64,000 nucleotides of DNA from Halobacillus sp. A5 (GCF_024189315.1 NZ_JAIZEO010000002.1:124001-188000); one strand, 5' to 3'. Counted from the stretch's first letter, positions 19,609 to 28,776 are shown. Notes: a model not told the origin generated them from the sequence alone. Numbers and translations: made by a program.

Positions 19609-19714
19609 AGTAAAGTGATCACCTTAAAGTTCTTTTTATAATATTGTCGAATATGCAAGAAACTTCTTTTATTATATAATGTAAACTAGACATTGAAGTA
19701 AGAGGGGTTTTCTT

Positions 19715-20890
19715 ATGATTTTTCAAAAAGGAGAATTGTTTTGTGGTCCTGGAGGTTTATCTCTTGGCGCAAGCATTCCACAAATTTATGATAAAAATGG
19801 TGAGTTATTTTCAGTACAACATAAGTGGGCAAATGATATTGACGGAGATACTTGTTCGACTTTTAGGCATAATCTTTGTCCCGATAACCCTGATTCTGTA
19901 ATTGAAGGAAACGTCCGAGAGTTAGATTTAGAATCTCTTGGTTCTATTGATGCCTTTGCGTTTGGTTTTCCTTGTAATGATTTTAGTATAGTAGGCGAAA
20001 CTAAAGGTATGAGAGGTGAATATGGTCCTCTGTATTCTTATGGAGTTCGTGTTTTAAACAGCCATAATCCAAAATGGTTTATGGCTGAGAATGTAGGAGG
20101 TCTCGAAAGTGCTAATGAAGGTGAAGCATTTTTAAAAATCCTTACTGACTTAGAGAGTGCTGGGGAATACGGGTATACATTAACCCCTCATTTATATAAG
20201 TTTCAAGAGTATGGGGTTCCGCAAGCGCGTCACAGAATTATTATTGTGGGGATACGAAATGATCTTGACGTTAATTTCAAAATACCAAAACCAACGCACA
20301 AAGCACCTCACACATTTAAAACAACTAAGGAAGCTATAGAAAATCCTCCGATACTAGAAGACACCTTCAACCATGAATTTACACGTCATCAAAAGAAAGT
20401 GGTTGAAATGCTATCCTATATAAAACCTGGTGATAATGCTTGGAGTGAAGATATACCTGAGCATTTGCGATTAAATGTAAAAGGTGCGCGAATGAGTAAT
20501 ATATATAAACGACTTCACCCAGATTTACCTGCTTATACTGTAACAGGTTCTGGCGGGGGCGGAACCCACATGTATCACTATAAATATGATCGTGCGTTAA
20601 CTAATCGTGAGAGAGCCAGGTTACAGACATTCCCTGATGATTTTGAATTTATTGGAAAAAAAGAATCAGTTCGAAAACAAATTGGGATGGCAGTACCTCC
20701 TGAAGCTGCAAAAGTTATAGTAGAAGCTATTCTTAAGTCTTTTGCAAAAATCCCTTACGAATACGTTGAGCCCAAGTGGAAGGGTGTAATTAAGGAAGTA
20801 CTCGAAGAAAACATAAAAAAACGTAAAGAAAAAGCTGAAGGTAAGCAACTTACCTTTGATAAACAATTAGAAGGTTTAACTTCAAAATAA
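19715..20890 (+). CDS. dcm3: DNA (cytosine-5) methyltransferase, paralogue of the first
   Basis: The 391-residue protein has GELFCGPGGLSLGA, GFPCNDFSIVG, AENVGGL, PQARHRIIIVG, LTNRERARLQTFP and QIGMAVPP, the same order and the same unusual Met in motif X as dcm1. The recognition region is almost the same (VKGARMSNIYKRLHP, TGSGGGGTHMYHY). A lysine-rich tail of about 25 residues is extra. AGAGGGG precedes the ATG, and a TATAAT box lies at about 19675, so it probably has its own promoter. Together with dcm1 it brackets the whole cassette in the same orientation. A duplication, or two methylases of one system, both fit. Confidence 0.93.
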   Translation: MIFQKGELFCGPGGLSLGASIPQIYDKNGELFSVQHKWANDIDGDTCSTFRHNLCPDNPDSVIEGNVRELDLESLGSIDAFAFGFPCNDFSIVGETKGMRGEYGPLYSYGVRVLNSHNPKWFMAENVGGLESANEGEAFLKILTDLESAGEYGYTLTPHLYKFQEYGVPQARHRIIIVGIRNDLDVNFKIPKPTHKAPHTFKTTKEAIENPPILEDTFNHEFTRHQKKVVEMLSYIKPGDNAWSEDIPEHLRLNVKGARMSNIYKRLHPDLPAYTVTGSGGGGTHMYHYKYDRALTNRERARLQTFPDDFEFIGKKESVRKQIGMAVPPEAAKVIVEAILKSFAKIPYEYVEPKWKGVIKEVLEENIKKRKEKAEGKQLTFDKQLEGLTSK

Positions 20891-21045
20891 TACCATTAAT
20901 TCTTATTATTTCTAATAAGCTTATCCTATGTACGGTGACTTATCGAACTAGGGTGAGCTTTTTATAGCTTTTATGTTAAAAAAAGAAGGATAATTAAGAG
21001 ACAGTTTTGTTCATCTGCTATGTTCTTTGATAACATGCTTGATTT

Positions 21046-22269
21046 TTAAGTTACCCGGTTATCTTCATCTTCTTTTGAAAACCATCGGATGATTTGTTGT
21101 GCAAGAATATCTAAGCATTTAGTAAAATCATTTAATTGATCTGCAGGGCACTCTTTACCTTTTTTCTCATAATTTGTTTTTGCGTGAGCAAACATGTTTC
21201 GTGTGTTACTAATGGCATTAGCGACTTCTTCATAAGCTTTTTCCATTTCAGCAGATTTGCTACCTGCTGTTAGTTTCCTTGTGTATTTTAAAAAATGGGG
21301 AGCTATAGAAGTTATTTCAATTAAGTCGCAACATGTTTCAATGGTTAACTTAATAGAATAATAATCTTTTTGATTATTTCTATTACCTTCGAAAATCTTA
21401 CTTAGTTCAAGTATATAATTCGCATCTGGATTAAGAGTCCGTGGGCTGAATAGCTTTTTATTAACTGACTTAATAAGATCTTGTTGGATAACAGTTTGCG
21501 AAACATATTCTATGACTTTCGTATATGTCAAAACTAAAATTTCCTCATTTGTTGTGGATAGAGTCGAATTATATAATTTTAATAATGGGTGTATTCCTTT
21601 TCCTCGCAACAAGGGTCTTAGCCTTGACGGTACTGTTTCATATTCTGTATGATCCTCCGCTGCTTCATAAAACACTCTTGGCGATAGATGAATACTAACA
21701 TTTAATGATGATTTTACTTCGAACAAATATGCTTCAACTAAGCTTTCAAGTACCTGCTCGTCTATGTTATCTTCTGATCTAATTTCTATAAACGTGTCGG
21801 AATCTTCAACGGGTGGAACATATTTGTTGTAATTATTATCAATTATCAATTTGAATCCGTAACTCGATAATCCCTCTACTATATCTAATGTGTACTGTTG
21901 GTTATCAATAATCTCTGTATGGGTTGGTATTTCCAAACTTAAGCCATGGATTATCTCTTGTATTTGGCTATCTATGTGAAACAAAGCTACCCTTTTTCCA
22001 ATAAACTTATATTCATCAATCTTTCTAGATCTTCTAGCTTCATATACCATATCGTATAGTTCACTAATTGTATGAGATACTTCATAAAAAGAATGAGGTA
22101 ACCAAGGAGTTAGCTCTGTATCTTCATCAACCAGTAAATCTTCATTGTCACGACTTTGATCGTCATCAGAATAACGGTCAAAATCACCTTCTATATTATA
22201 TTCCTTAAAGAATAGTAAAAGATTCCTAAGGTCTTCTTTCAAATATTCTTGAGAGAATTGGATGCTCAT
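21046..22269 (-). CDS. HEPN-like protein, possible toxin ribonuclease
   Basis: The 407-residue protein begins at an ATG with a perfect AAGGAGGAAG site (an upstream ATG at 22365 has none). The C-terminal ~110 residues are helical and contain RNMFAHA, the R-x4-H motif of HEPN domains, within NAISNTRNMFAHAKTNYE. HEPN proteins are metal-independent RNases common in abortive-infection and toxin systems. The first part contains mixed alpha/beta sequence and an acidic DRYSDDDQSRDNEDLL segment. The general layout (large sensor part plus C-terminal HEPN) resembles ApeA-type defence proteins, but I cannot identify the family. It stands alone on the minus strand inside the defence island. Confidence 0.55.
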   Translation of the reverse strand: MSIQFSQEYLKEDLRNLLLFFKEYNIEGDFDRYSDDDQSRDNEDLLVDEDTELTPWLPHSFYEVSHTISELYDMVYEARRSRKIDEYKFIGKRVALFHIDSQIQEIIHGLSLEIPTHTEIIDNQQYTLDIVEGLSSYGFKLIIDNNYNKYVPPVEDSDTFIEIRSEDNIDEQVLESLVEAYLFEVKSSLNVSIHLSPRVFYEAAEDHTEYETVPSRLRPLLRGKGIHPLLKLYNSTLSTTNEEILVLTYTKVIEYVSQTVIQQDLIKSVNKKLFSPRTLNPDANYILELSKIFEGNRNNQKDYYSIKLTIETCCDLIEITSIAPHFLKYTRKLTAGSKSAEMEKAYEEVANAISNTRNMFAHAKTNYEKKGKECPADQLNDFTKCLDILAQQIIRWFSKEDEDNRVT

Positions 22270-22505
22270 AAACTTCCTCCTTAGCTTAAAAAATGTATTG
22301 AATTCAATATTAATTTCGGTCAAAATATAAGATAGCATAACAATTTTAACATAAAATTCCATCAATAAGATTTAATAGATAATAGCTTGAGTCATATAAG
22401 GTCTAAGTTCTACGATCTGTTAGGTTAAGAGAACAATTTATGCCAGAATTAATTAAGTTTATACCGATTAATAGTTGATTAGGAAAGCTAAAGGAAGTGA
22501 CTAGA

Positions 22506-23330
22506 GTGAAAGGAATTTTCCGAATTACACACGGAAACGTATCAATTATCATGGCATCTCATATGATTAATGAGATAAATGGAATAAATCAAATGGGAGT
22601 TATGGATTGGCTTGAAGCAGAAAACATCTTAGAGAAATGTTCTTCTCCCCACCGTAAAACCTTACTCCATAATTTTATAGAGAATGTATATTATTTTGAT
22701 ATTGAATACATTTTAGACAAGCATTTCCCTATGAGTGTAATAAATGATTTAGCAGAGATATTAGACTTTTATAATGTTGATTATTCATCATTAGGTACAT
22801 TTAACTTATTTGATAAAACAGATGAAGATATAAATTCAGAAGATTTAGAGGAAGCAGAAGATTATGCTTGGCGAATGTTTAAATTGTATGAATATAAACT
22901 GATGCCGATTGTTGTTGATGATATATTTTCGATATTATACTCAAACAAAGTTTTTTTGAATGAATTTAACAAACAAATATCTAGTTCAATAATTGATATG
23001 ACTATGGATGAGTACCCTGATATTTTTAAAAAGGACGGGGTAATAAGTAGGTGTAGTTATATTCCACAATGGCTTAAGCAAGGCGTGTTTCACAGGGACA
23101 AAGGTAGATGTCAGATATGCGGTACCGATTTGACAAAAGTATTAAACTTGGATAATAAAGAAAATTACGATCATATCATTCCGTTAGAAAATGGAGGAAC
23201 TAATGACCCTACTAATTTTCAATTGACTTGTGAAAGCTGTAATAAATCCAAAGGTGCTAGAAGTAATAAGTATAATAATATTTCCAGCCGCTTTTGGGAT
23301 TTAGAAAATTATGAAATGTTCAAAGGGTAA
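22506..23330 (+). CDS. HNH endonuclease
   Basis: The C-terminal ~75 residues form a classic HNH nuclease: a CQICG zinc pair, YDHIIPLENGG (catalytic His), PTNFQLTCESCN (Asn and second zinc pair) and KSKGAR. The N-terminal ~190 residues are helical and acidic without a recognised domain and probably give target or partner specificity. The GTG at 22506 is chosen because AAGGA lies about 10 nt upstream; an ATG at 22551 is possible. The short gene at 23361 follows 30 nt later, so they are likely co-transcribed. Defence function is inferred from the island. Confidence 0.8.
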   Translation: MKGIFRITHGNVSIIMASHMINEINGINQMGVMDWLEAENILEKCSSPHRKTLLHNFIENVYYFDIEYILDKHFPMSVINDLAEILDFYNVDYSSLGTFNLFDKTDEDINSEDLEEAEDYAWRMFKLYEYKLMPIVVDDIFSILYSNKVFLNEFNKQISSSIIDMTMDEYPDIFKKDGVISRCSYIPQWLKQGVFHRDKGRCQICGTDLTKVLNLDNKENYDHIIPLENGGTNDPTNFQLTCESCNKSKGARSNKYNNISSRFWDLENYEMFKG

Positions 23331-23360
23331 GCTAAATGTGAAAAAGGAGTGCGTAAGTAT

Positions 23361-23657
23361 ATGGCTTTGAGATGCATAGTTTATATTGAAGGTGTTAGCG
23401 AGAAGACTCCTTACACCATTATCATTAGGGGGAGATCAGCAACTTACGGTTCATCACCAGAATTCGAATTAGAATATACTGGTGCAGATCTCATTCAAAA
23501 AAAGGGGTACATACCGAATAATGTTATGGAGCTACTAAAAGAAGATTTGAATGAACTTGTAGGTTATGGTCCGTATCAAAAGAAACGTGTAAAAAAACTA
23601 AAAGAAACTTCAAGCTTTTTATATTATTTAGACGGAGAAAATGCTTCCAGAAATTGA
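23361..23657 (+). CDS. small protein cotranscribed with the HNH gene
   Basis: The 98-residue protein starts at an ATG with AAAAAGGAG 11 nt upstream. It has no membrane segment and no recognised domain. Visible strings are YTIIIRGRSATYGSSPEFELEYTG (beta-rich) and a basic KKRVKKLKE near the end. Because it is directly behind the HNH nuclease it could be an accessory or immunity factor; this rests only on position. Confidence 0.6.
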   Translation: MALRCIVYIEGVSEKTPYTIIIRGRSATYGSSPEFELEYTGADLIQKKGYIPNNVMELLKEDLNELVGYGPYQKKRVKKLKETSSFLYYLDGENASRN

Positions 23658-24030
23658 ATGGAAATAAAAAAGCTCGTCCATTTTAATGTTATCAATTGAT
23701 AACTTTAGAATTGATAAGAGTAACATTTGGGTAACATAAGACTGTTATTAACCGTCTTAGCGTTTTAAAAAAGTTAAACTTAGTGTAATTGACATACTTG
23801 ATGACATACTTTGATGCATTTATGGTTACGTTATAATAATCCAGAATTTGTTCTTGCCCTTGAGATTGCCTTAAATCGGAAAGTGTTTCGGTATTTATTT
23901 AACTCTATTTAACTAGGTGAATCCATGGGCGGCATGTTGTAATTATTACTGAGAGTAGGTAATTATTCTCTTCTCTTATTTTGTATTCAGAAGTCCATTT
24001 GCAATCCAAAAAAATATATTATTTTGAAAG
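23658..24030. other. intergenic stretch without recognised gene
   Basis: About 370 bp of AT-rich sequence. I find no open frame with a ribosome site and no clear repeat or RNA. A short inverted pair ATCAATTGAT near 23691-23700 is the only structure noticed. Confidence 0.5.
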
Positions 24031-24066
24031 AAAAGACTAAAGTTCATCATTCTAACTTTAGTCTTT
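24031..24066. terminator. bidirectional terminator
   Basis: AAAAGACTAAAGTT pairs with AACTTTAGTCTTTT around a 9-nt loop. It ends the minus-strand group of the small protein and the McrA-like remnant. Confidence 0.85.
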
Positions 24067-24077
24067 TCTCTTTCGAC

Positions 24078-24281
24078 CTAGTTTGTAGCTTTATTCTGTA
24101 TATCGTAGAAACCCTCATTAATTTTTTTTAAGTTCAGTAAGAGATATTTTTTTAAGCCAGGAGCTTTAGCATATATTATTTCTTGTGGATACAAAATAAG
24201 CGTTGTGTTGTTCTTTGTGTCTTCTATATACATACATCTTTCCCCGTCTTCATCAACTGACGTATACTTCAAAACATACAT
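24078..24281 (-). CDS. small hypothetical protein
   Basis: The 67-residue protein MYVLKYTSVDEDGERCMYIE... has alternating hydrophobic and charged residues as in a small beta-sheet domain, and a basic helix PGLKKYLLLNLKK. The ribosome site (GGGAAG, 11 nt upstream) is weak. It lies between a terminator and the McrA-like remnant on the same strand. I do not recognise it. Confidence 0.45.
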   Translation of the reverse strand: MYVLKYTSVDEDGERCMYIEDTKNNTTLILYPQEIIYAKAPGLKKYLLLNLKKINEGFYDIQNKATN

Positions 24282-24329
24282 ATGGTTAATCTTCCCTTAC
24301 TTTAATTTTTTAGATCCATACCCTCATGG

Positions 24330-24750
24330 TTACTCACTATTTCTTGCATAGTTTTTTACTCTCTCCCCTTTATAAACCTCTCTAATATGCCATTCCGTAA
24401 AATCCTGACTAGGTTGGTGCAAAGATAACACTGGATTCCTTGCTTTTTGATCGTGAAAGGAAGTAACAAGTTCATCAAAATTCCCTGTGCCAGTTGCATA
24501 GGGAGAAACTAAGATCAAATCTTCATTGGTAACCGTTAAGGTTTGTTTCTACTTGACGGTTACAACCGAATTCGTTCAAAAGTGCTTTTAAATCAACTTC
24601 TACTTCAGAAAAGGGGAGAGTAGCTTGTTTGAAAGTATGCAATTTACCCAGTGCATATAAGATTAATAATGGCTTGTGGGGAGCTCGCTGATCATATTTT
24701 CTCCAAATGTTAATTTGCTTTACTTTTTTCATGAATTGAGCTCTATCCAA
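24330..24750 (-). pseudogene. McrA-like sulfur-sensing HNH endonuclease with internal deletion
   Basis: Two fragments of one protein lie side by side in different frames. The upstream one (24750-24523) reads INIWRKYDQRAPHKPLLILY and ...LLNEFGCNRQ, the N-terminus of McrA-type HNH enzymes that read phosphorothioate-modified DNA. The downstream one (from about 24540 to 24330) reads LVSPYATGTGNFDELV, then FTEWHIREVYKG, the typical extreme C-terminus. The ~150-200 residues between them, including most of the binding domain and the HNH core, are missing, and the junction is out of frame. So this is an internally deleted Type IV restriction gene with no nuclease centre left. Confidence 0.75.
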
Positions 24751-24834
24751 AGTATAACTCCTTTCTCCGTAAGAGATTTTTTAATCCAATGCACGGAAGT
24801 GGGACTTTCGAATAACTAGGTTTAAATGGGGCAT

Positions 24835-26040
24835 TCAAGAGTTCCAATTATCGATAATGGTTTGTTGAATATTATGGACATCACTTCTTAGAAAAGCATC
24901 GAATTTTGTTTTTATTCTTTTCAAGATATCTTCATAATCATAATTGTCCTCAAAGTTCTTTGGGAGAAATTCTTGTGTATATATTGTTGTATACTGGTTC
25001 ATTAATTTTCCTATTTTCCCTCTGAAATCACTTTTGTTGTTTATAGCAATGTCATAGATTTTTCTTCTTAAAACTTGGTCTCCAGGACCTATTATTAATT
25101 TAAGAGCTAATTTATTGTTTTTGTTTTGAAATTCGAATAGTAGGATGCGTTTGGAAGATGTCCACCCTCCTCCTTTCTTTTCTATCAAATCATCTAATTC
25201 ATTGGTAGTAAAACGAATGTATGTTTTTGGAGAAGTATCTAAGATCAATCCAGGTTCTTGAGTAACTAGTTCCTTCAAGTCGTTAGCGATATCAGAGTAT
25301 GTATCCGGTTTGTGCTCAAATATAAGATCTAATGCTTTTTTATGTTTATAATAAATTTCTCGGCAAATCCTTTCTAACTCTTCGTCCCCCACAATATACC
25401 TCCTCACCATTGTTATATATTGATCTATGAAAAGCTTAACACGATTACTTATAGTGTCTCCTTTTAGGTTTATTCCTTTTTCTATTATTTTTATGAATTG
25501 ATTGTAGTCAAAACTGAACCAGTTTTCTTCATCGCTAGCAGAGTCCCCATAAGGTGTCAAAAAGATAAAGAGATGTTGATAATTAGGAAACTCCTCCTGA
25601 ATAATATGACGATATTTATGGAGCTGATGCTTTGATTCTTTACTCCACACCTTATTTTCGATAGTGACTACAAGTTGGTTTGCTTCAGATACAGCAACAA
25701 CATCTATGTCTCTCCACTCTCTCCGTATCACAAAATCATGGTAATCAAGCAAGGATATTTCTAGGGGTGAATATGCAAAATTCGCACTATCGATATAGTT
25801 TTGATAAACGATAGACTGAATCACCTTTTTAAGTACGTAGTCTCCTAACCCATGATTTTCAGTTGGTGATAGTAACCAACTGAGGACATTACTGTGGCGA
25901 ATCTCCGTATGTATCATTCCTAGCGTCTCGAAGACATTAAAGTGTGCAAGTTTAGAGTCTATCTCATCTAAGATTTCTATGTCCATGAGAAAATGCTCCA
26001 ACGCCTCGCGTTGTGAAATTTTAATATCTGAGTCTTTCAT
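24835..26040 (-). CDS. PD-(D/E)XK nuclease family protein (PDDEXK_4-like)
   Basis: The 401-residue protein has FETLGMIHTEIRHSNVLSWL near residue 45, IDVVAVSE (catalytic Asp), and VVTIENKVWSKESKHQLHKY (Glu-x-Lys followed by a Gln/Tyr helix), the core signature of the PDDEXK_4 family (PF14281). Further on are FIFLTPYG and an alpha-helical C-terminal half of unknown role. AGGGGAG precedes the ATG. Such proteins occur widely in defence islands; their substrates are unknown. It lies next to the broken McrA-like gene, between it and the decayed glycosidase. Confidence 0.78.
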   Translation of the reverse strand: MKDSDIKISQREALEHFLMDIEILDEIDSKLAHFNVFETLGMIHTEIRHSNVLSWLLSPTENHGLGDYVLKKVIQSIVYQNYIDSANFAYSPLEISLLDYHDFVIRREWRDIDVVAVSEANQLVVTIENKVWSKESKHQLHKYRHIIQEEFPNYQHLFIFLTPYGDSASDEENWFSFDYNQFIKIIEKGINLKGDTISNRVKLFIDQYITMVRRYIVGDEELERICREIYYKHKKALDLIFEHKPDTYSDIANDLKELVTQEPGLILDTSPKTYIRFTTNELDDLIEKKGGGWTSSKRILLFEFQNKNNKLALKLIIGPGDQVLRRKIYDIAINNKSDFRGKIGKLMNQYTTIYTQEFLPKNFEDNYDYEDILKRIKTKFDAFLRSDVHNIQQTIIDNWNS

Positions 26041-26231
26041 TACAAACTCCCCTTAGATGTATGCTGTGCTTTTTGAAAATTTTATCGCTTACTATTATAC
26101 AAGATTAAAACCTCTGAAAGAAAATGTATTATGTGCTGAGAGGTGAATATCACGGGTGGCTGAGAGCTTTATTTTTTCTTTAAAATGAAGGGTTGTAGTA
26201 GGGTTTATGGGTATTAAACTCTCTAAATAAA

Positions 26232-26273
26232 AATGAACCCTCTCACAAATTACTTGAGAGGGTTCATTTTTTA
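26232..26273. terminator. bidirectional terminator
   Basis: AATGAACCCTCTCA pairs with TGAGAGGGTTCATT, with T/A runs. It lies right behind the former 3' end of the GH3 glycosidase gene. Confidence 0.85.
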
Positions 26274-26276
26274 AAA

Positions 26277-27540
26277 TTAGTAGGATAGACCGTGACCATA
26301 ATCATATAACTCTGGAATGGTCACCGGCAGTTTTCCTGCAGGGTTAACTTCCCCGGTCAATACTTTGGCTAATGCCTCTACTGAAATTTCTTCGAATCCG
26401 TAGGTCAGAACGTTCGCTTCAATATCAGGGAAAGCCATAATATTATATGGATTTCTCATAGAAGTAACGATGACTTCCTTGCCTGTGCTTTGCAGCTCTT
26501 CAACAAGCTGCTGCTGGGCTTCATTTGTATTAGATGTATAGGCAGTAACGATCACTTTGTCTGCTCCTTCAACTTGCTCAACAGCCTGTTCGATTTCACT
26601 GGAAGGGGGGTTATACCTGTTGTGCCATTGCCTGGGTTTCTACCCCTTCATTGTTGAGCAGATCTGCTAGTAAATCCGGGCTTCCGATAGAGGGACCAGT
26701 GACAAACATTTCGTCGTCAGCTTCCAAAGGTAATACGTCTTCATTTTTTACAAGTGTAATACTATCTTCTGTCATTTGATCTGCTAAGTCTAAGTTTTCT
26801 TCCAGTCCGATGTTTTGAAGGGCTTCCTCTGAAACACTTGGATCATCAAACAGACCTCGTTTAAATTTAATTTCATTTCTAAGATCCGGAATACGGATTC
26901 ATCGACTCTTTTCTCTGAGATTTCTCCTTCTTCTACAGCTTTAAATAAAACGTTGTAGGCTAGAGGTACATTAGGCGGGTTGAGCAGGATATCGTCTCCT
27001 GCCTTGAAGGCTTCTACCGGCGCTTATTCCGGCGGAACGACATTCGCTCCTGACATTCCTAAGCTGTCCGTGATGATCACTCCCTCAAAAACCCATTTCT
27101 CCCTAAATAAATCTGTCAGAAAAGGCCTGGATAGAGTGGCTGGAATTCCTGAATCATCCAGGGTCGGCACGTAAATATGGGCGGGCATTATGGAATCGAT
27201 TCCTGCCTCGATAGCGGATTTGAACGGTTTTAAATCCACTTCATGAAGTGATTCTAAATCATGGTTAATAATGGGCAGACCGTAATGAGAGTCTACGTTT
27301 GTATCACCGTGCCCAGGGAAGTGGTTGGCTGTAGCTGATACATTTTCGCTTTGAAATCAGGTTACTTGAGCAGAGCCTAATTCCTCAACCCAATCCAGAT
27401 TTTCTGAATAAGAACGCACGCCGATGACAGGGTTTTCTGGATTAACGTTTACATCTAACTTTCAGAAAGCTGCCAATCGTCAGAGATAGAAAAACCATGG
27501 TGTAACAGGTAGTTGGAGCCAAAGCTATTGGAATAATTAT
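26277..27540 (-). pseudogene. GH3 family beta-N-acetylglucosaminidase (NagZ-like), decayed
   Basis: Three-frame reading on the minus strand recovers most of a glycoside hydrolase family 3 protein: NPENPVIGVRSYSENLDWV, then HFPGHGDTNVDSHYGLP (family signature), IPATLSRPFLTDLFREKWVFEGVIITDSLGM (region of the catalytic Asp), LVKNEDVLPL and the C-terminus ELYDYGHGLSY. Several stops and frame changes separate these blocks (for example at about 27024, 26610 and 27360), and no signal peptide remains. Intact relatives trim muropeptides during cell-wall recycling. This decayed chromosomal gene marks the right border of the accessory island. Confidence 0.85.
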
Positions 27541-27714
27541 AACGGAGAGTGAAAATTTATAACTTGTAAGAAACTACACACCATTATATATAAGGTTAAA
27601 GAAGTTATCGTAATTTCCAGTGTTTAATGAAATTTTTAACTCCCCTGTATATAATAGCGATGAAAGGTATATGACGAATTTCAATTATGTAACTCCAGAA
27701 AGGAGTAATCTGCC

Positions 27715-28776
27715 ATGTCCCAGAATCCTGTTCTAAAAATAGAAAACACTGGAAAAGTCGAAGGCGATAAAGTATGGTTCCGTCCCTTTCACTTCCAATT
27801 AAACCAAAGCGAAGTAGCCGCTATCCAATGCGATCACATAGTGGGCCGGGTATTATTTAATGTGTTAACCGGAGAAGAAGCAGGATCGGGAAGGATGTCT
27901 TACTTCGATCAGTCCCATCCTTCTGAATGGAAGCGATATAGTCATCGTATTGGATGGGTTAGTCATGAGGAGGGGGTATATGAGCGTTTAACTCCTTATG
28001 AATACTTACGGTTTTTCCAGCAGCTTTACGGTAGAAAAGGCGATATTAATGAGTTATTACATAAAGTAAATCTATCAAGCAGGAAGTCTCAGCGTATCAA
28101 GCACCTTAATTATTCGGAGCGGAAGCGTTTATCCTTTGTGAAGGCTCTCGTTCACAAGCCAGAGCTGGTCATTTTAGAAGAGCCGGATCAGAACATTGAT
28201 TTAGAAAGCAAGGTGATTCTGCGGGAATTGATCAATGAGCATACGGCAGAGGGCGGAGCGGCTTTAGTGATCACGAGCAATATGGAGAGTGCGGTGATTT
28301 TAACGAATGATGTGTATCGTTTGAATGAAGAAGGGTTAAAGACAATGGATGTGCAGGAGCCGGACGAGGCATTGGCTCGGGATAAGCATGATGTTCAGGA
28401 AGCGGAGGGCTTGCCGGAGACTGAAGCTAGTGCGCACGTTCAAGTCGAACGTATTCCAGCGAAGGTGAAGGAGAAGATGATCCTTTTTGATCCGACGGAG
28501 ATTGATTATGTGGAAAGTGTGGATGGCACGGTGCAGTTGCACGTCAAGGGCGGGGTGTTTCCGTGTACGATAACCTTACAGGATTTAACGGAGCGGCTGG
28601 AGCCGTTTGGGTTTTTCCGCTGCCATCGTTCCTATATCGTGAACCTGCAGAAGGTGCGCGAGGTGATGACGTGGACGAGAAACAGCTACAGCTTGATTCT
28701 TGATGATCATCATAAGAGCAATATACCATTATCGAAAGGAAAGCTCCAGGATTTAAAACAGGTATTGCGCATGTAA
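27715..28776 (+). CDS. ABC-ATPase-like / LytTR fusion regulator without Walker A
   Basis: Residues 1-215 align in order with an ABC ATPase: YERLTPYEYLRFFQQLYG, LNYSERKRLSFVKALVHKPELVILEEPDQNID (degenerate signature and Walker B with EEPD) and LVITSN (H-loop region lacking His). But where GxxGxGKS/T should be stands CDHIVGRVLFNVLTG, so the P-loop is gone and ATP hydrolysis is unlikely. Residues ~250-353 are a LytTR DNA-binding domain (IDYVESVDGTVQLH, FFRCHRSYIVNLQKVREV). GAAAGGAG precedes the ATG. It lies 200 bp before an ABC ATPase and permease that it probably regulates, perhaps using the dead ABC domain to sense the transporter. Confidence 0.85.
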   Translation: MSQNPVLKIENTGKVEGDKVWFRPFHFQLNQSEVAAIQCDHIVGRVLFNVLTGEEAGSGRMSYFDQSHPSEWKRYSHRIGWVSHEEGVYERLTPYEYLRFFQQLYGRKGDINELLHKVNLSSRKSQRIKHLNYSERKRLSFVKALVHKPELVILEEPDQNIDLESKVILRELINEHTAEGGAALVITSNMESAVILTNDVYRLNEEGLKTMDVQEPDEALARDKHDVQEAEGLPETEASAHVQVERIPAKVKEKMILFDPTEIDYVESVDGTVQLHVKGGVFPCTITLQDLTERLEPFGFFRCHRSYIVNLQKVREVMTWTRNSYSLILDDHHKSNIPLSKGKLQDLKQVLRM

